NCBI GenBank assembly: GCA_014084085.1 | Contig: NPFB01000009.1 | Span: 289,109-353,108, forward strand | From: Hondaea fermentalgiana | Taxonomy: Eukaryota > Sar > Bigyra > Thraustochytrida > Thraustochytriidae | Direction: 5' to 3' | Length of the DNA stretch: 64,000 nucleotides | Shown: positions 1 through 11,600 of the stretch, piece after piece | How positions within the stretch are numbered: position 1 is the first letter of the stretch | How the letters are laid out: each line of letters starts with the position of its first letter | Program-made: the position numbers and the translations under genes | The notes under the pieces: model-generated | The model's database searches: none | What the model was told of the DNA's origin: nothing | What the model saw: the letters and a program-made list of their open reading frames with translations, nothing else

Positions 1-687
1 GTCATGGACCCGGACTGCCTCAAGTCTCTCAGCGACCGCCACATTCTCAACGGCATCGCCGAGGCCCTCAAGCACGCCCTCTGCCAGTGCACGGACTTTA
101 CGTCCACCATCGTTGACCCGCTCCGCGATGCCGGCGAGGACAAGCGCGAGGCTCTTCGCGACGGCGACTACCTGCTCAAGCTCATCATCGAGTGCATGGA
201 GAAGAAGGTGTCCACCCTCGGCCCTGCCTACAACGCCGACCACGCCTACAACGAGATGGTCCCGCAGTACGGCCATGCCCCCGCGCACGCCATCGAGCAC
301 CTCTCGTGGCACCACGGCAACCAGCCTCTTCTCCACGGCGAGGCCGTCGCCATTGGCATGTGCGTCTCTGCCGAGGTCGCCAACCTTCTCGGCATCTGCG
401 AGGACTCTGTCGTCGACGAGCACTACGAGATCGTCGGCGCCACCGGCCTCCCCTGCTTCGTCCCGGACACCATGACCATTGACCAGGTCCTCGACACCCT
501 CAAGTACGACAAGCACTTTGTCGGCGGCAAGGCCACCATGGGCCTCGCCAAGAAGATCGGCTGGATGGCCGCCAACGAGGAGAACGGCACCTACGCCTTC
601 ATGATCGACAACGAGACCCTGCGCACCGCCTTCGAGCGCAACATCGAGCGCCGCAACAAGCAGGCCGCCACCAAGGTCTCGGCATAA
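1..687 (+). CDS. Sugar-phosphate cyclase (3-dehydroquinate synthase-like), C-terminal part; 5' end outside window
   Basis: The frame is open from the first base, so the start lies to the left. Numbering from the first in-window Met (base 4), the three zinc ligands of the dehydroquinate synthase fold are visible: Glu20 in NGIAEALKHAL, His91 in QYGHAPAHAIEH and His111 in LLHGEAVAIGM. Enzymes of this fold use NAD+ and a metal to cyclise sugar phosphates (DAHP to dehydroquinate, or sedoheptulose 7-phosphate to valiolone or desmethylgadusol precursors). The His-His spacing of 20 is longer than in classical DHQ synthase, and the protein stops soon after the helical domain. It is therefore not the front of a pentafunctional AROM protein. 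Which substrate it uses cannot be told without the N-terminal half. AATAAA overlaps the stop codon. The next gene starts 232 bp downstream on the same strand. Confidence 0.85.
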   Translation, partial: VMDPDCLKSLSDRHILNGIAEALKHALCQCTDFTSTIVDPLRDAGEDKREALRDGDYLLKLIIECMEKKVSTLGPAYNADHAYNEMVPQYGHAPAHAIEHLSWHHGNQPLLHGEAVAIGMCVSAEVANLLGICEDSVVDEHYEIVGATGLPCFVPDTMTIDQVLDTLKYDKHFVGGKATMGLAKKIGWMAANEENGTYAFMIDNETLRTAFERNIERRNKQAATKVSA

Positions 688-919
688 TAAAGACTTCCTC
701 GCCTCAGGGTTCGCGCCCGGCTGGTCGGTCCATAGTCTCTGTCATACCGTGTCTTTACTCTAGCCCACAACACACACACCCACCCTTCTTTGTATATACT
801 TTTGCTCGATAGTATACCCCACCCCAAACAAGTAGATTTGATCTCTTCACTTCACTTTATCCCAACTCCATACTTGACTTGTCTCTGGCTCTATGTAGCT
901 AGCTAGCTGTGATCGATCG

Positions 920-2386
920 ATGGATCAATCCTTGAACCTCGTGAACGGAGGCAGCCTTCGAAGGCGGGGAGGGCCTGGCCTGGCCGGCCCCATGGCCACG
1001 GCCATGAGCCCCGACGATGCCACCGCCGCCGCGCAGAGCGCGGCACAAGAGGCTGCCGCCCAGGCAGCGCAGGCCGCCGTGGCTGCTCACCTCGCGCAAT
1101 CCGCGCAAAAACAGGCAGAGGGCGCGCTCGGGACTCTAGGCGCCGACGCATGGCTCCACATGGGCCCAGTGCTCACCGTTGCGGGCATCTTCACGCTGCT
1201 CGCCATCTGCGGAGCAACCATCACCCTGCTAGGCCACCTCACGCACTTTACTCTCCCCGCACATCAAAAGCTCATCTGCAGGATCGTCCTTCTCGTACCC
1301 GTCTATGCACTCATCTCCTTTGTCGCGCTCCTCGTGCCCGCCTACGCGGTTGCCCTCGACACATTGCGAGGCTGCTACGAGGCATTTGTCATTTATACCT
1401 TCTTGGCGCTCCTCCTCACCTACCTTGGCGGCGAGCGTCAGCTCGGCAGCTGGCTCGAGACCCGCGGTCACGTTCAGCATTGGGGTATCATGGCCGAGGT
1501 CATGTCGCGACGACGCAATATTGCTCTGGGACCTGTTTTTCTTCGTCGCGTGCAACAAGGTGTCCTACAATTCGTCTTTGTCAAGCCCTTCACGGCTTTG
1601 CTCGCCCTTGTGCTCTCCTTCGCAGGCGTTCATCACGAAGGCACCTTTTCCTTTGGTGATGCCTACCTCTACCTCAGTCTCGTCAACAACCTCAGCGTTT
1701 CCGTGGCGCTGTACTGCCTCGTGCTCTTCTATCTCGCCACGGAGACCATTCTTCAGCCCTTCAAACCGTTGTCCAAGTTCTTTGCAGTCAAAGCTGTCGT
1801 CTTCTTTTCCTATTGGCAAGCATGCTCTCTCCAGACGCTCTTCTGGCTTCACATTCTACCTTCGCGCACAGATGTTTCTGTGCTACAAAATTCTCTCATT
1901 TGCGTCGAAATGTTCATTGCTGCGATCGCCCATCACATTGCCTTTTCCTCCGCAGACTACGCACTGGGAGACGATGGGCGAGCGCCCATTGACAGACTTA
2001 TGGCGCGCAGCGAAATCTTTCGCGACTCGGGCAGCAGTGCCGCCGACAAGATTTCTGTCACCGTTCCTTCGGAGTCCGAGTCTGCGTCGGCGGACGCATT
2101 CGAGGATATTACTGCAAAGGCCCGCGCGCTTGCGGCGCAAGGCGCACACCCTCCCGATGATAGCTTCGCTCCTGAAAACAAAGGTCGTGTCTCTATCAAA
2201 AGTGATCAAGCTTCAGACGAAACATGTGCCGACGACGACGTCTCTGCGAGCCTGCTTCCCAAATTTATCACTGTACTTGATGGCAGGGATCTTATTCACG
2301 ATGGCAAGCACATCTTTATTGACAAGACCTCCACCGACGTTCGCATGGAGCTTGCGGACGCCGCACCGAAAATGTCTGAGATATAG
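920..2386 (+). CDS. TMEM184: TMEM184 / Ost-alpha (LAZ1-like) seven-helix membrane protein
   Basis: 488 aa. Seven hydrophobic segments can be read, the first starting near residue 79. The family hallmark is clear: a VPVYALISF stretch in helix 2, then YEAFVIYTF (from residue 153), closely followed by YLGGER. After helix 4 come VKPF and further conserved positions, ending with an HHIAFS-type helix 7. The family (PF03619) includes the organic solute transporter alpha subunit, animal TMEM184 and plant LAZ1, with roles in solute export or endosomal and vacuolar trafficking; the substrate here is unknown. The first 75 residues are Ala/Gln-rich and low-complexity. The last 140 residues form a hydrophilic, Ser/acid-rich cytosolic tail. 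Met25 (base 992) is an alternative start. ATM begins 285 bp downstream on the same strand. Confidence 0.9.
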   Translation: MDQSLNLVNGGSLRRRGGPGLAGPMATAMSPDDATAAAQSAAQEAAAQAAQAAVAAHLAQSAQKQAEGALGTLGADAWLHMGPVLTVAGIFTLLAICGATITLLGHLTHFTLPAHQKLICRIVLLVPVYALISFVALLVPAYAVALDTLRGCYEAFVIYTFLALLLTYLGGERQLGSWLETRGHVQHWGIMAEVMSRRRNIALGPVFLRRVQQGVLQFVFVKPFTALLALVLSFAGVHHEGTFSFGDAYLYLSLVNNLSVSVALYCLVLFYLATETILQPFKPLSKFFAVKAVVFFSYWQACSLQTLFWLHILPSRTDVSVLQNSLICVEMFIAAIAHHIAFSSADYALGDDGRAPIDRLMARSEIFRDSGSSAADKISVTVPSESESASADAFEDITAKARALAAQGAHPPDDSFAPENKGRVSIKSDQASDETCADDDVSASLLPKFITVLDGRDLIHDGKHIFIDKTSTDVRMELADAAPKMSEI

Positions 2387-2440
2387 CTAATGTTTGCACA
2401 ATTTTGAAAATAAGGATGATACTGCAGCCTATACCTCGCG

Positions 2441-2482
2441 CACGTACGCACGTACGCACGTATGCACGCACGCACGCACGCA
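2441..2482. repeat. ACGC/ACGT tetranucleotide microsatellite
   Basis: An imperfect run of CACG/TACG units sits between the TMEM184 stop and the ATM start, inside the 285-bp spacer that must hold the ATM promoter. Confidence 0.85.
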
Positions 2483-2671
2483 AGACTTTGGTCTTTTTTC
2501 CAATCATCAAGGCCCACCCACAATCACAACAACTTCAACTCGGTTTCGTTCTTGCCATCTCTCTCGGAAGTCATATCAATTTCCCTCTCTCTGTCGCTCT
2601 CTGCCAGCAAGTATAGCCAGGGCAACACCAAGTCGACAGCAAACTTCAGACTTGGACGGCCGTGAGCGAAC

Positions 2672-5600
2672 ATGGCGGCGCAGGCGGCGGACGGATGGGT
2701 CCGACTTCGCGGCGCACTCGCCGAGCTCAAGACCAAATCCATCAAGGCCTTGCGCTCAGCGTTCAAAAGCGTGCAAGTTGTTCTCGACGATGAGCAATGC
2801 TGCGAGCAGGTCACTGCCAGGGATGCGCGAGGCGCTATCGCAGGACACAGCGCCTGGGCTCATACCTGCGAGGTGATTCTGCGCGCGCTAAAGGACCTCC
2901 TCGAACGGTCGCGCAGCCAAAGTACGGCTCAGACTGCGCGCGACCCGCTCATTGTCTTGAAAAAGGCAGTTGTTGCAGCCAGTCGCGGCTCAGGTCTACG
3001 AAACCCGGCCCTAGTCGATGAGATCCTTTCCTTTTGCATTGACAGCCTCCAAAATGAAGACGTATACGACGAGTTGAGCGGAGATCTCGTTCAAATCGTT
3101 CGCGGCCTCCTCGACAGCACCCATCATCACGCCGTGCCTGCTCCACTTCTGAAAAGCGCCCTCAAACTTTGCATCTCGCGTCTCGACGAAATATACGATA
3201 CACCCCCGCGAACCTACGAAGCCATTGACCCAGGCGCGCCTCTTGCGGATCTTCTGTACCTTTTTCTGCGATCTGCCCGCTTCGATGTCACGGACAAACA
3301 GCAGCTCGACATTCTTGCCCATGTTCAGCTCTGGCTCACCCCTCGCTCCGATAGTGACTCCATTGCCATCGATTTGCTCGCCAAGACCACGCAAGTTGTC
3401 CTTGACGTGGTCAGTGCATTCATTTCCGCAAGAGGCCGCGCTTTTTTCCCCGCGCTCGCAGCAAATGTGGATACCGTCCCTTCGTTCGTAGCCAGGTCCG
3501 TCCACACGCTCTCTCCCACCTCGCCTCTACGCGTGAGCGCTCTGCGCTGCCTACATGCCCAGCTCACGCTCGTCGCGGATCGCGCGGCTTCATGGGGCGC
3601 CGACGCCGCAAATCCTTTCGGAAGCAAATCAAAGGGTTCTCTCTTGGATAAGAGCGCCAAGATTGCCAAAGATCTTTTCGGCGCCGCAGAATCGTCCACA
3701 TCAAACAGCCCGAGCAAAAAAATGCAAGAAATCGTGTCCGCTTACAATCCAGACTACGATAACGCAGGACTGCAGGCCCATCTTCATCTCGCTGTCGATC
3801 TCATCTTCTGGTTCGGAAATACAGACAACCAAATCCACGACTTACCCTCCTTGGATCGTATCATCACCTTTCTCGCTTCCTCCGCAATCGGACCTCGCCA
3901 TCTCGAGTTCGAGACGATTGCTTGGCTCCAGATCCTCGCCGTTTACCTCAGTCGCCACCCTCTTGATGCATCGCGAGCGCAAAGCATTCTTCGGGTTCTA
4001 CACCATCGACTTAGCAATGTCGCAATGGCATCTGAAGAACCAAAGTGGATTCTTCGCTGCTGCGAGCAACTCGCGCAAAATCTTCGTGCCGCATGTCATG
4101 ACCACCTTCAATGGGCTCCGCTTTGGCGAACGCTTGTGACGCGGACCCTCAAGCAACTTCCTCGCACAAATCGCGACGACGGGCTCCGTCTCACTGTGAT
4201 CCTTCTCACAAACGACTTGGTCAATGCTACAACAGCCGGAGGCGCAATTGAGCCCGTCTGCCACGTCTGCGAGCTTTCACTCGATAGGAATCTCGCCATC
4301 GAGACCGGCAACAATGAATCCCTTTTTGCAGAGCCCTCCGTAGCCACACTTCATGCTCTTGCCGCGCTCTTTCGCTGCGCATCGCTGCCAGGTCCGCAAG
4401 ACAAGCAGTTTCGCGTTGTCGTTCTCGAGTGGGTCATCAAAGTCATGAACAATTTGAAGAAACGCCCCGCCCCGCAGAATGTGCTGGACGCACTGGCAGT
4501 GCTCTTGGTCGCATTAACCTGCCGCACGAATTCACCCTGGGTCCCGTATCCAGTTCTTCCGCGGACTTGCCTTGGGCCAACGCCGCAAAGCGACCCCGCG
4601 CCAGTCTCCGTCTCGCAGATTACCTCCATGATTACCCACGATGCAGAAGTTGCGTGTCAAACGCTTCTTGCAGATGAGATTTCAAAGCGCGCAGGAGACA
4701 TTGGGGAAAAAATTCAATCCCCAGAGAGCAACGAAAGGGACGTGCGCTATGCTTCACAGCTTGCCTTTATCATTGGTAAACTTTCCCAGCAAGACCAATC
4801 ATCTCGCATTGGCATCGAGGCTCTTGTTGCCTCCCGAACGCTACTCCCGAGCCTTTTGCGCGCCTTTGGAAAATCCTCTCGTACATTGAGCTCGCGAGAG
4901 CAGCGCATTACCGCTGCAGCTCTCGCAGCAAACCCCGCGCTCGTCAGTCTGGACAGAAGCAAACGACCTCACTTCACTTCCGGAATCTTCGATAATGACG
5001 GTGCGGGCGAGGCCATTGCGTCCATTTCGCGTACGCTCGCCGTTATTCAAAAGAGTCATCAAGTACTGATGGAGTCTCAGGCGCCACCAGAAAAGATCGC
5101 CCCACTCTCTTCCTCCGGCGATGCAACCGGCGCACGAGCCTCGAAGCGCCAACGCCTCGATGCAAATGGCAATGGAAGCGCCACGTCGCTTTCACAAACA
5201 AGTCAGCAAAGCGATGGCAGCGCCTCAGCGTTGCGTCGTCTCCCCTTTGCAAAGCCCCCATCCAAAAAGCCTCGCGCAACCTTTTCACGTCCGAATGCAG
5301 ACAGTGATGATGATGATGACGACGACGACGACGATGACTTTGCAGATGACTTTGACGACGAGTTCGCTGCCTCAAAACCAAAGACGCCCATGAAAAGAGG
5401 CCTGTCAGGTTCCTCGTCCTTCTCTTCCTCCGTTGCAGAGGTCGGGGCCGCTGATCTTGCAGAAAGCGACACCGAGATCCATCTCTTTGAGGATTCTGGC
5501 GCGAGCGATGCCGTCGTCAATGTAGTCCCGGACGAAACCGACACCATCTCTGGTGAGCGCATTGAGGTAAAGGAGGTACTCGAGCTCACGCGTAATCTAC

Positions 5601-8600
5601 TTTGCATTCTCTTCGCCCTTCACTCGACCCCAGACGCCCGTCTGCGTCTCTTTGAAAGCTTTCTTCTCAATAGCAACGGTGTCGAGAAAACCAGCCAAAT
5701 TCCAAATCGAGACTTTGTCGTGATTTGCATCCAGGTTCTCAATGCGAGCCTTGAAGATATTGCTCAATTGGCGTACTGCAACAAGCTCGGCGATCTCCTC
5801 GATTCTTGGAATGAACAGGCGTGCCCGAAAGGTCTCCGCATCATCGTCGCGGCTGCTGATGTATTCAAGTCTGAAATGGAAATTCTCCTCGCCATTTCTC
5901 GCGCACTTACCTCCTTTACAAGCTTGCTTGCAAAGCTTGACGCGTCAATCGTGAGATCTTCGTGGTGCCAAGACACGACGGCTGTTGTGCAGAAAGCTTG
6001 GTTTATGGACGAAGAGCTTGGCTCTGCTTTCATTCTCAAGTGCGACCAGGTAGAATATAACTTTTCGATTCGCGCGTGTCAGGAAGGATCACGCGATTCT
6101 TGCCATCCCATGCCCGAGGAGATCCAGCTGAACATATGCGACACCATCGTACATTTGGCAGAACTCTGGCTCGCGCAAGAATGCAAAAGGGGCAAGAAGG
6201 CAGCCACGTACCTTATTTTTAATGCGTGCCGCGACACCGCCAGCTTCAACTTGCGCGTTCGAGCGACCGAGTGTGCTGCTCCGCTTCTTGGCCGTCTCAA
6301 GCGCAAGTCTCCGCTCAATGTGCTCACCCGGTTTATTTTAGTCTTTCCAGCGAAGAGCGAGACCTTGCGCGGTTTGCGCGCTAGCTTGACGATGGTCGAT
6401 GAAGGCGCCGTTCCCGGATCCGATGAAAACGAGCAATGGCTCGTGGATGATGATGGAGACGAAGACGAAGAAGAGCCGGCGGCACGCTCGGTCATGGCCC
6501 TGGATCCTGACGTCATGGTTCGAGCTCGCGGAGAGCGAACGGGACGGCGAGTCTATTTTAAGTGTATTCAGCGTTCCTACGAACACCTCTGGGCCGATGA
6601 GATGGTCTTCGTCAACTGGAGTCTATTAGCCGTCCTGGCGTGCTCCAGCCCTGTACTCTTGCGTCCGGTTATCTTTCGTTTGGTTATTTTCGCGGCCGCA
6701 AATACCGGCGACAAATCTGCAACCGGACATCGAACCGAATGCCTTGAGCTACGTCGCTGTCTCTTGCAAAAGCTCATGAGACGCATTAGCCTTGCGCATG
6801 CCTGTCCGCACATGTTCCTCGCGCACAGTGATTTTCTTCTCATGAACTGGGTCCGATACGCCCAGTGGGCGGCCACCGATCCACTGCATCGGTTTCCTTG
6901 CTTTCTCTTTGACGACATTGACAAGAAAAAGGCCGGGAACTTTCATTTGGTTGCAATCCCGCGAGTCTATGTCGGTCTCTTGCTTTATCGTGGAATTGAA
7001 GCCGGGCAAGACCTCTCAGACCGCATCAAGAAAATGTATTGCCTCGATGGGCCCATGAACCAAGTGTCTACGGTCATGGAGGAACTGAGATGGGAAATTT
7101 TCGGCTACCTTGGAGTGTTACCCGGTGCTGCTCTTTGGAAAGCGTTCGAAAGAAAGTGGAACTTTACCAGAGATCGAGCCACCTATTCGATTCCAAACCA
7201 GACCAGGGCTTTGCGCTACGCGCTCGACACGATTACAATGCCCGGAGGCGCTTTTGGTCCTTTTCGGAACCTTTGCGCCGGCGACATTGTCGAATTTTCG
7301 AACCGTGGATTTGGCCGGTCCTTTTTGCAGGGGCAGGCAAATGTCACGGAACTTGTGGTTCACCTGAACGCACGCGTGCAACTGAGCATGGGCGATACGC
7401 TGCCAACACTCTTGGTTATGCTCGATTGGTTCAAGTCCGCAGAGGTATTTGCAGACCAGCCCCTTGCACTCGCCGCCAGCCTCGACCTTGTTCTTTTCGT
7501 TTTACGTCGCGCGCGTGCAAACGAGGACTGTAATTCTCCTGAAGAGGCGGACTCGTCGTTGCTAGACGATGGGCTGATATGTCTGTCCACACTCACTGAG
7601 GCGGGCATGGCTGCAAAGACGTGCGAAAGCACGATGGCCAGACACGTCCTGGCGGTGCTTGCGACGTTACGAGACCTGCGACTCGCATGTCATGACTCGC
7701 ATGAGCAACGAAAGCGCAGACTTGATAAACTTCTCAAGCATTGGACAGAAGATCTTGTTGCAAAGGTGCCCAGCGTGCATATGGTGCTTCGATTGCGCCC
7801 AGGGGCAAGGGTTACCATGACGCCCTTGCAACGGGAGGAACATGAAGACACAAGTAAGCTTGCGTGCCTTGTCGACGCGTTCAAGAAAGACGCTGGTCTT
7901 CTTTTGCTTTTGCACATGAACCCGGTCGTGTACACGCCAGCATGTCTCCTCGCTCTACAGGGAATTGACGCGTACGTGGAGGACACTGAGCGTATGCTGA
8001 AGGATCCTATGCTAGGACCTGCAACGCTTATCCTGGGGTCACTTCTCCATGAAGATGTGCCCATCCAAGTCCGAGAAAAGGCTGCGGAATGCCTCGGAGC
8101 TGTTGGATGCATCGACAAATCCGTGACAGACTTGTTCCGTGTTGGCGTTGAGCGAAAGGGGCAGAGCATGGCTCGTCACGACGGTGTTCACGAGCTTGTT
8201 TCACACCTTGTCTGCGCTGTACGGTCCCCAGACGTGCCCATCTCTGCAGCAGCTCTTCAGGCGCTTCGATGTCTCGGAAATGGAGGCGAGCTCAATGACG
8301 TAGATGCCAAGGCAGAATTAGATGGAAATTCGCTCAAGCGCTTTACAGAGCTTTCAAGTGCGTACCGAGACATTCGTTTGGAGGAGCAATTGCACCTCGA
8401 TTCTCATCTTGCGACTGTACTGACACGTCGCACTGTGGATCGTCTGTTTGCTGATTTTCCGCAAGAAAAGCATTTGTCGTCGAGCAATGCATTTCAGGTG
8501 CATGGTTGCCTCTGGACGGCCTTTGCATCGCCGTTCGACGCTTGGGTTCGCAGACTCGCTTTTGCGATGTGCAACAATCGTTGGGCTTCGCACACGGAGC

Positions 8601-11600
8601 CATTGCAATATTGCCGAGAGCTCGCAGCTGTCGACGCTCGATTTGCTCAACTCGTGCTGCCTCGTGTCGTGAGTAAGATTGTAGAAAGTGGAGACTCTGA
8701 GATCATAGGCGAGTTGGCCAAAGTATTTGGAGAATGCCTGGAAACGCTAGGAAATCTGCGTGCCGCGTCTGCCTCTGTCGACAAGCTTCGCGTAATTCTC
8801 GATTGTCTAACATTTTCTCGTCGTCGCTTCGTGCAAGACGGCTTGGGCCAAAAACAAGCCCTCCGAGACCCTCTTGCCGCTCGTTTGGACCCCATTGTAA
8901 TTGCCCGTGCTGCGCTACGCTGCGAGCTGCCAAGCTTGGCACTTTTATACCTCGAACACTTTGCCGATAGCAAGGAATGCAGTCCTACTTTGCGGGCAGA
9001 CCTCATGTTTGAGTCTTATGAAAAGCTTGGGTCCGTCGAAGACCTCGACGGCGTCGGCTTTTCTGATGCGCTCACCAAGCTACATTTTGCCAAACGAAAT
9101 TGGCTGACGGCACTCGTCGGAGCGGATGGCGCTCTGGCTCGAGGCAATGGACAGGGCCAGGGCTCGCTGGGCGTGCACGGTTCGTCCCTGGCATGGGGCC
9201 GAGAGTGGGACTCGTCGTCTACTTTCAATAGCGACACTTCCGCCCAGGCATTGCCGACACAGGCTTCGCATTTTGATGAGAGTGTGCGAGGGGAACGTGA
9301 AATTCTCGCTGGGGCTCTGCGCAGTCTAGGCCTCTTTCACTTGCTGGACATGGTCAACCCAAACCCAGCTGAGTCAGAGTGGCGCATGAGTCGATCGAGA
9401 GCAAGTTTGGATAGAACCGTCGACTGGAAATCTCTAGACGTTGTCTTTAGCGAGGCGCTTCGCGCGATGCGCAGCAGGTCGACCGCTCAGCTCTCGCGCG
9501 TTCTCAAGCATGGGAGCAGAGAGGCGACGCAACGCATGGCAGCAAGCATGCAGTCCGGAGAGTGCTCGCGGGGCATATACGAGAGTTTGCAGGCGTTACA
9601 ACAGATTCGCGAGCTTGGCCAAGCGTATCGCTGCGCGGAAAAGAATGATCTCGATGAGACGATTGCAATGTGGGATCGTCAGCTCGCGAGGTTCCGTCGC
9701 TTGCGCTTCGAGCATGGCGAACCGCTCATGGCGCTTCGTACTTCAGTTCTGGTTGCGAACAAAGCTGATACGGAGCTACACGTGGTAGCAGCGTCGTCCT
9801 TTGCTCGGAAACAAAATAAACCAGAGGTTGCTCGGAACATGCTGCTGATGCACGGGGATAGGGCCGCTAATTCTGCCGAATTTGCAATGGAGCGCGCCTG
9901 CGTGATGTGGGACCTTGGCGAAGCCGTGGCTGCCCTCGATGTGTGTCGGCAAGTGATTTCTACGGAGCAGAAAAGGAAGCCGTGTCCTATTCTCGTGATA
10001 TCAAAGGTGATGCTGCAAGGATCACGTTGGAATGCAGATCTATCATTGGCACCAAGTGCTGAAATCCGCTCCGGATTTGAGGCAGCGGCCACTTTGGCCA
10101 AACGGGCCAAGTCTGAGGAACAAGAGGCTGCGTGCCGATCGGCGCTTGCACGATACTTGGATCTCTTGTATCGCACGCTCCACGCCCGTGTGGAGTCTCC
10201 CGAGTGGGCACGTAAAGCAGCTTCGCAAACCAAATTGGAGGATCAGCTCAAAAAAGCGCGCGAGGAGCTCTGCGCTTCGGGCAAAAGCGACAAGACCGAT
10301 TTGAAACGCCTCGTGGCACAGCTCGTCAAGGTCGTGGAGCCGGCCAACGAGCGCAGACGTGAAGAGAAACTCGTACTCACGTATCGCCAGCAACTCGCAG
10401 AACAGTTGCGTCAGGCCATCGTGCTAAGCGCAGAGACGCCGTTGAGCTTTGTGTTTCGATTGTTGGGACTCTGGTTTGACCATTTAGGCGATGAAGCCGT
10501 GGCAAAGGAGGCCATGCAAGTCCCCACGTCGTGTCTTTTGCCCTTGTCGTACCAGATTGCCTCTCGAGTGGGCTTTGACGACAGCCTGAACGAATTTTTG
10601 GTCAAGCTTGCGCGCGAGCAGCCGTACGATACGTATCCTCATATTTTTGCTCTTGCAAAGGGAGACTACATTCCGAACGCGCAGCGTTTGCGGAAATTCG
10701 CCACGAGAGATCAAGCAAAGCTGAGCGCAGCGAAAATCATTGCCGAAAGGGTCAAGCATAATTTTCCCGAGGTGCAAGCGCTCGACTGCTTGCTCTCTGC
10801 GCTCACAGAGCTTGCGTACCATTCGGGGCCTTCGAGTCGCAAATATCAGGAACGAACGCGTGATCAACGTACGACGGAATGCGCCAAGTTTGTCCACTAT
10901 TTTGCCGCCTACCAAAAAAGTGGCAATCCTGTTCCCTTGCTTGGTCCGCACGAGGTCGTCGAAGATATCGAGGAAACCTTTCGTATCACCGATTCGGGCA
11001 TCAACGCACCCAAGATTGTGACGCTCAAAATGGCGAGTGGTGTGAAGCGGCGCATACTCCTTAAGGGGACGGATGATCTTCGCCAAGATGCTGTGGTGGA
11101 GCAATTGTTCGGCTTGGTCCAGCACCTTTTGCGCGAGGCGCGGTTGAGCATTCGCACTTACAAGGTTGTTCCACTCACGCCCGTGGCTGGTCTTATCGAG
11201 TGGGTGGAAAACACTTTGCCGCTCGCGTCGTACCTCGTGAGCACGCAGACGCGATCCGCGGGAGAAGATACAAGCGCACATCATCGATATGCGGAGCGCC
11301 ATGACTGGTCACATCTCTTGTGCATGCGTCGGATGATCGACGCCCATTCCGGCGCACGCGCGGCCAAGTCACGCGGGGGGCAGACGTCTTCGGGATCATC
11401 GCGACGTTCAAGCCGGTCAGACAGTACGCAACTGAGCGTGCAAGGCGCCTACGCAAATGTGTGTGCGCATTTCAGACCTGTGATGCGGTACTTTTTTCTT
11501 GAAAAGTTCCCGTCGCCGCCTGAGTGGTACTTGCGTCGTCGAGAGTACACGCAGTCTGTGGCGGTCAACAGTATGGTGGGCCATATTTTCGGAGTTGGCG

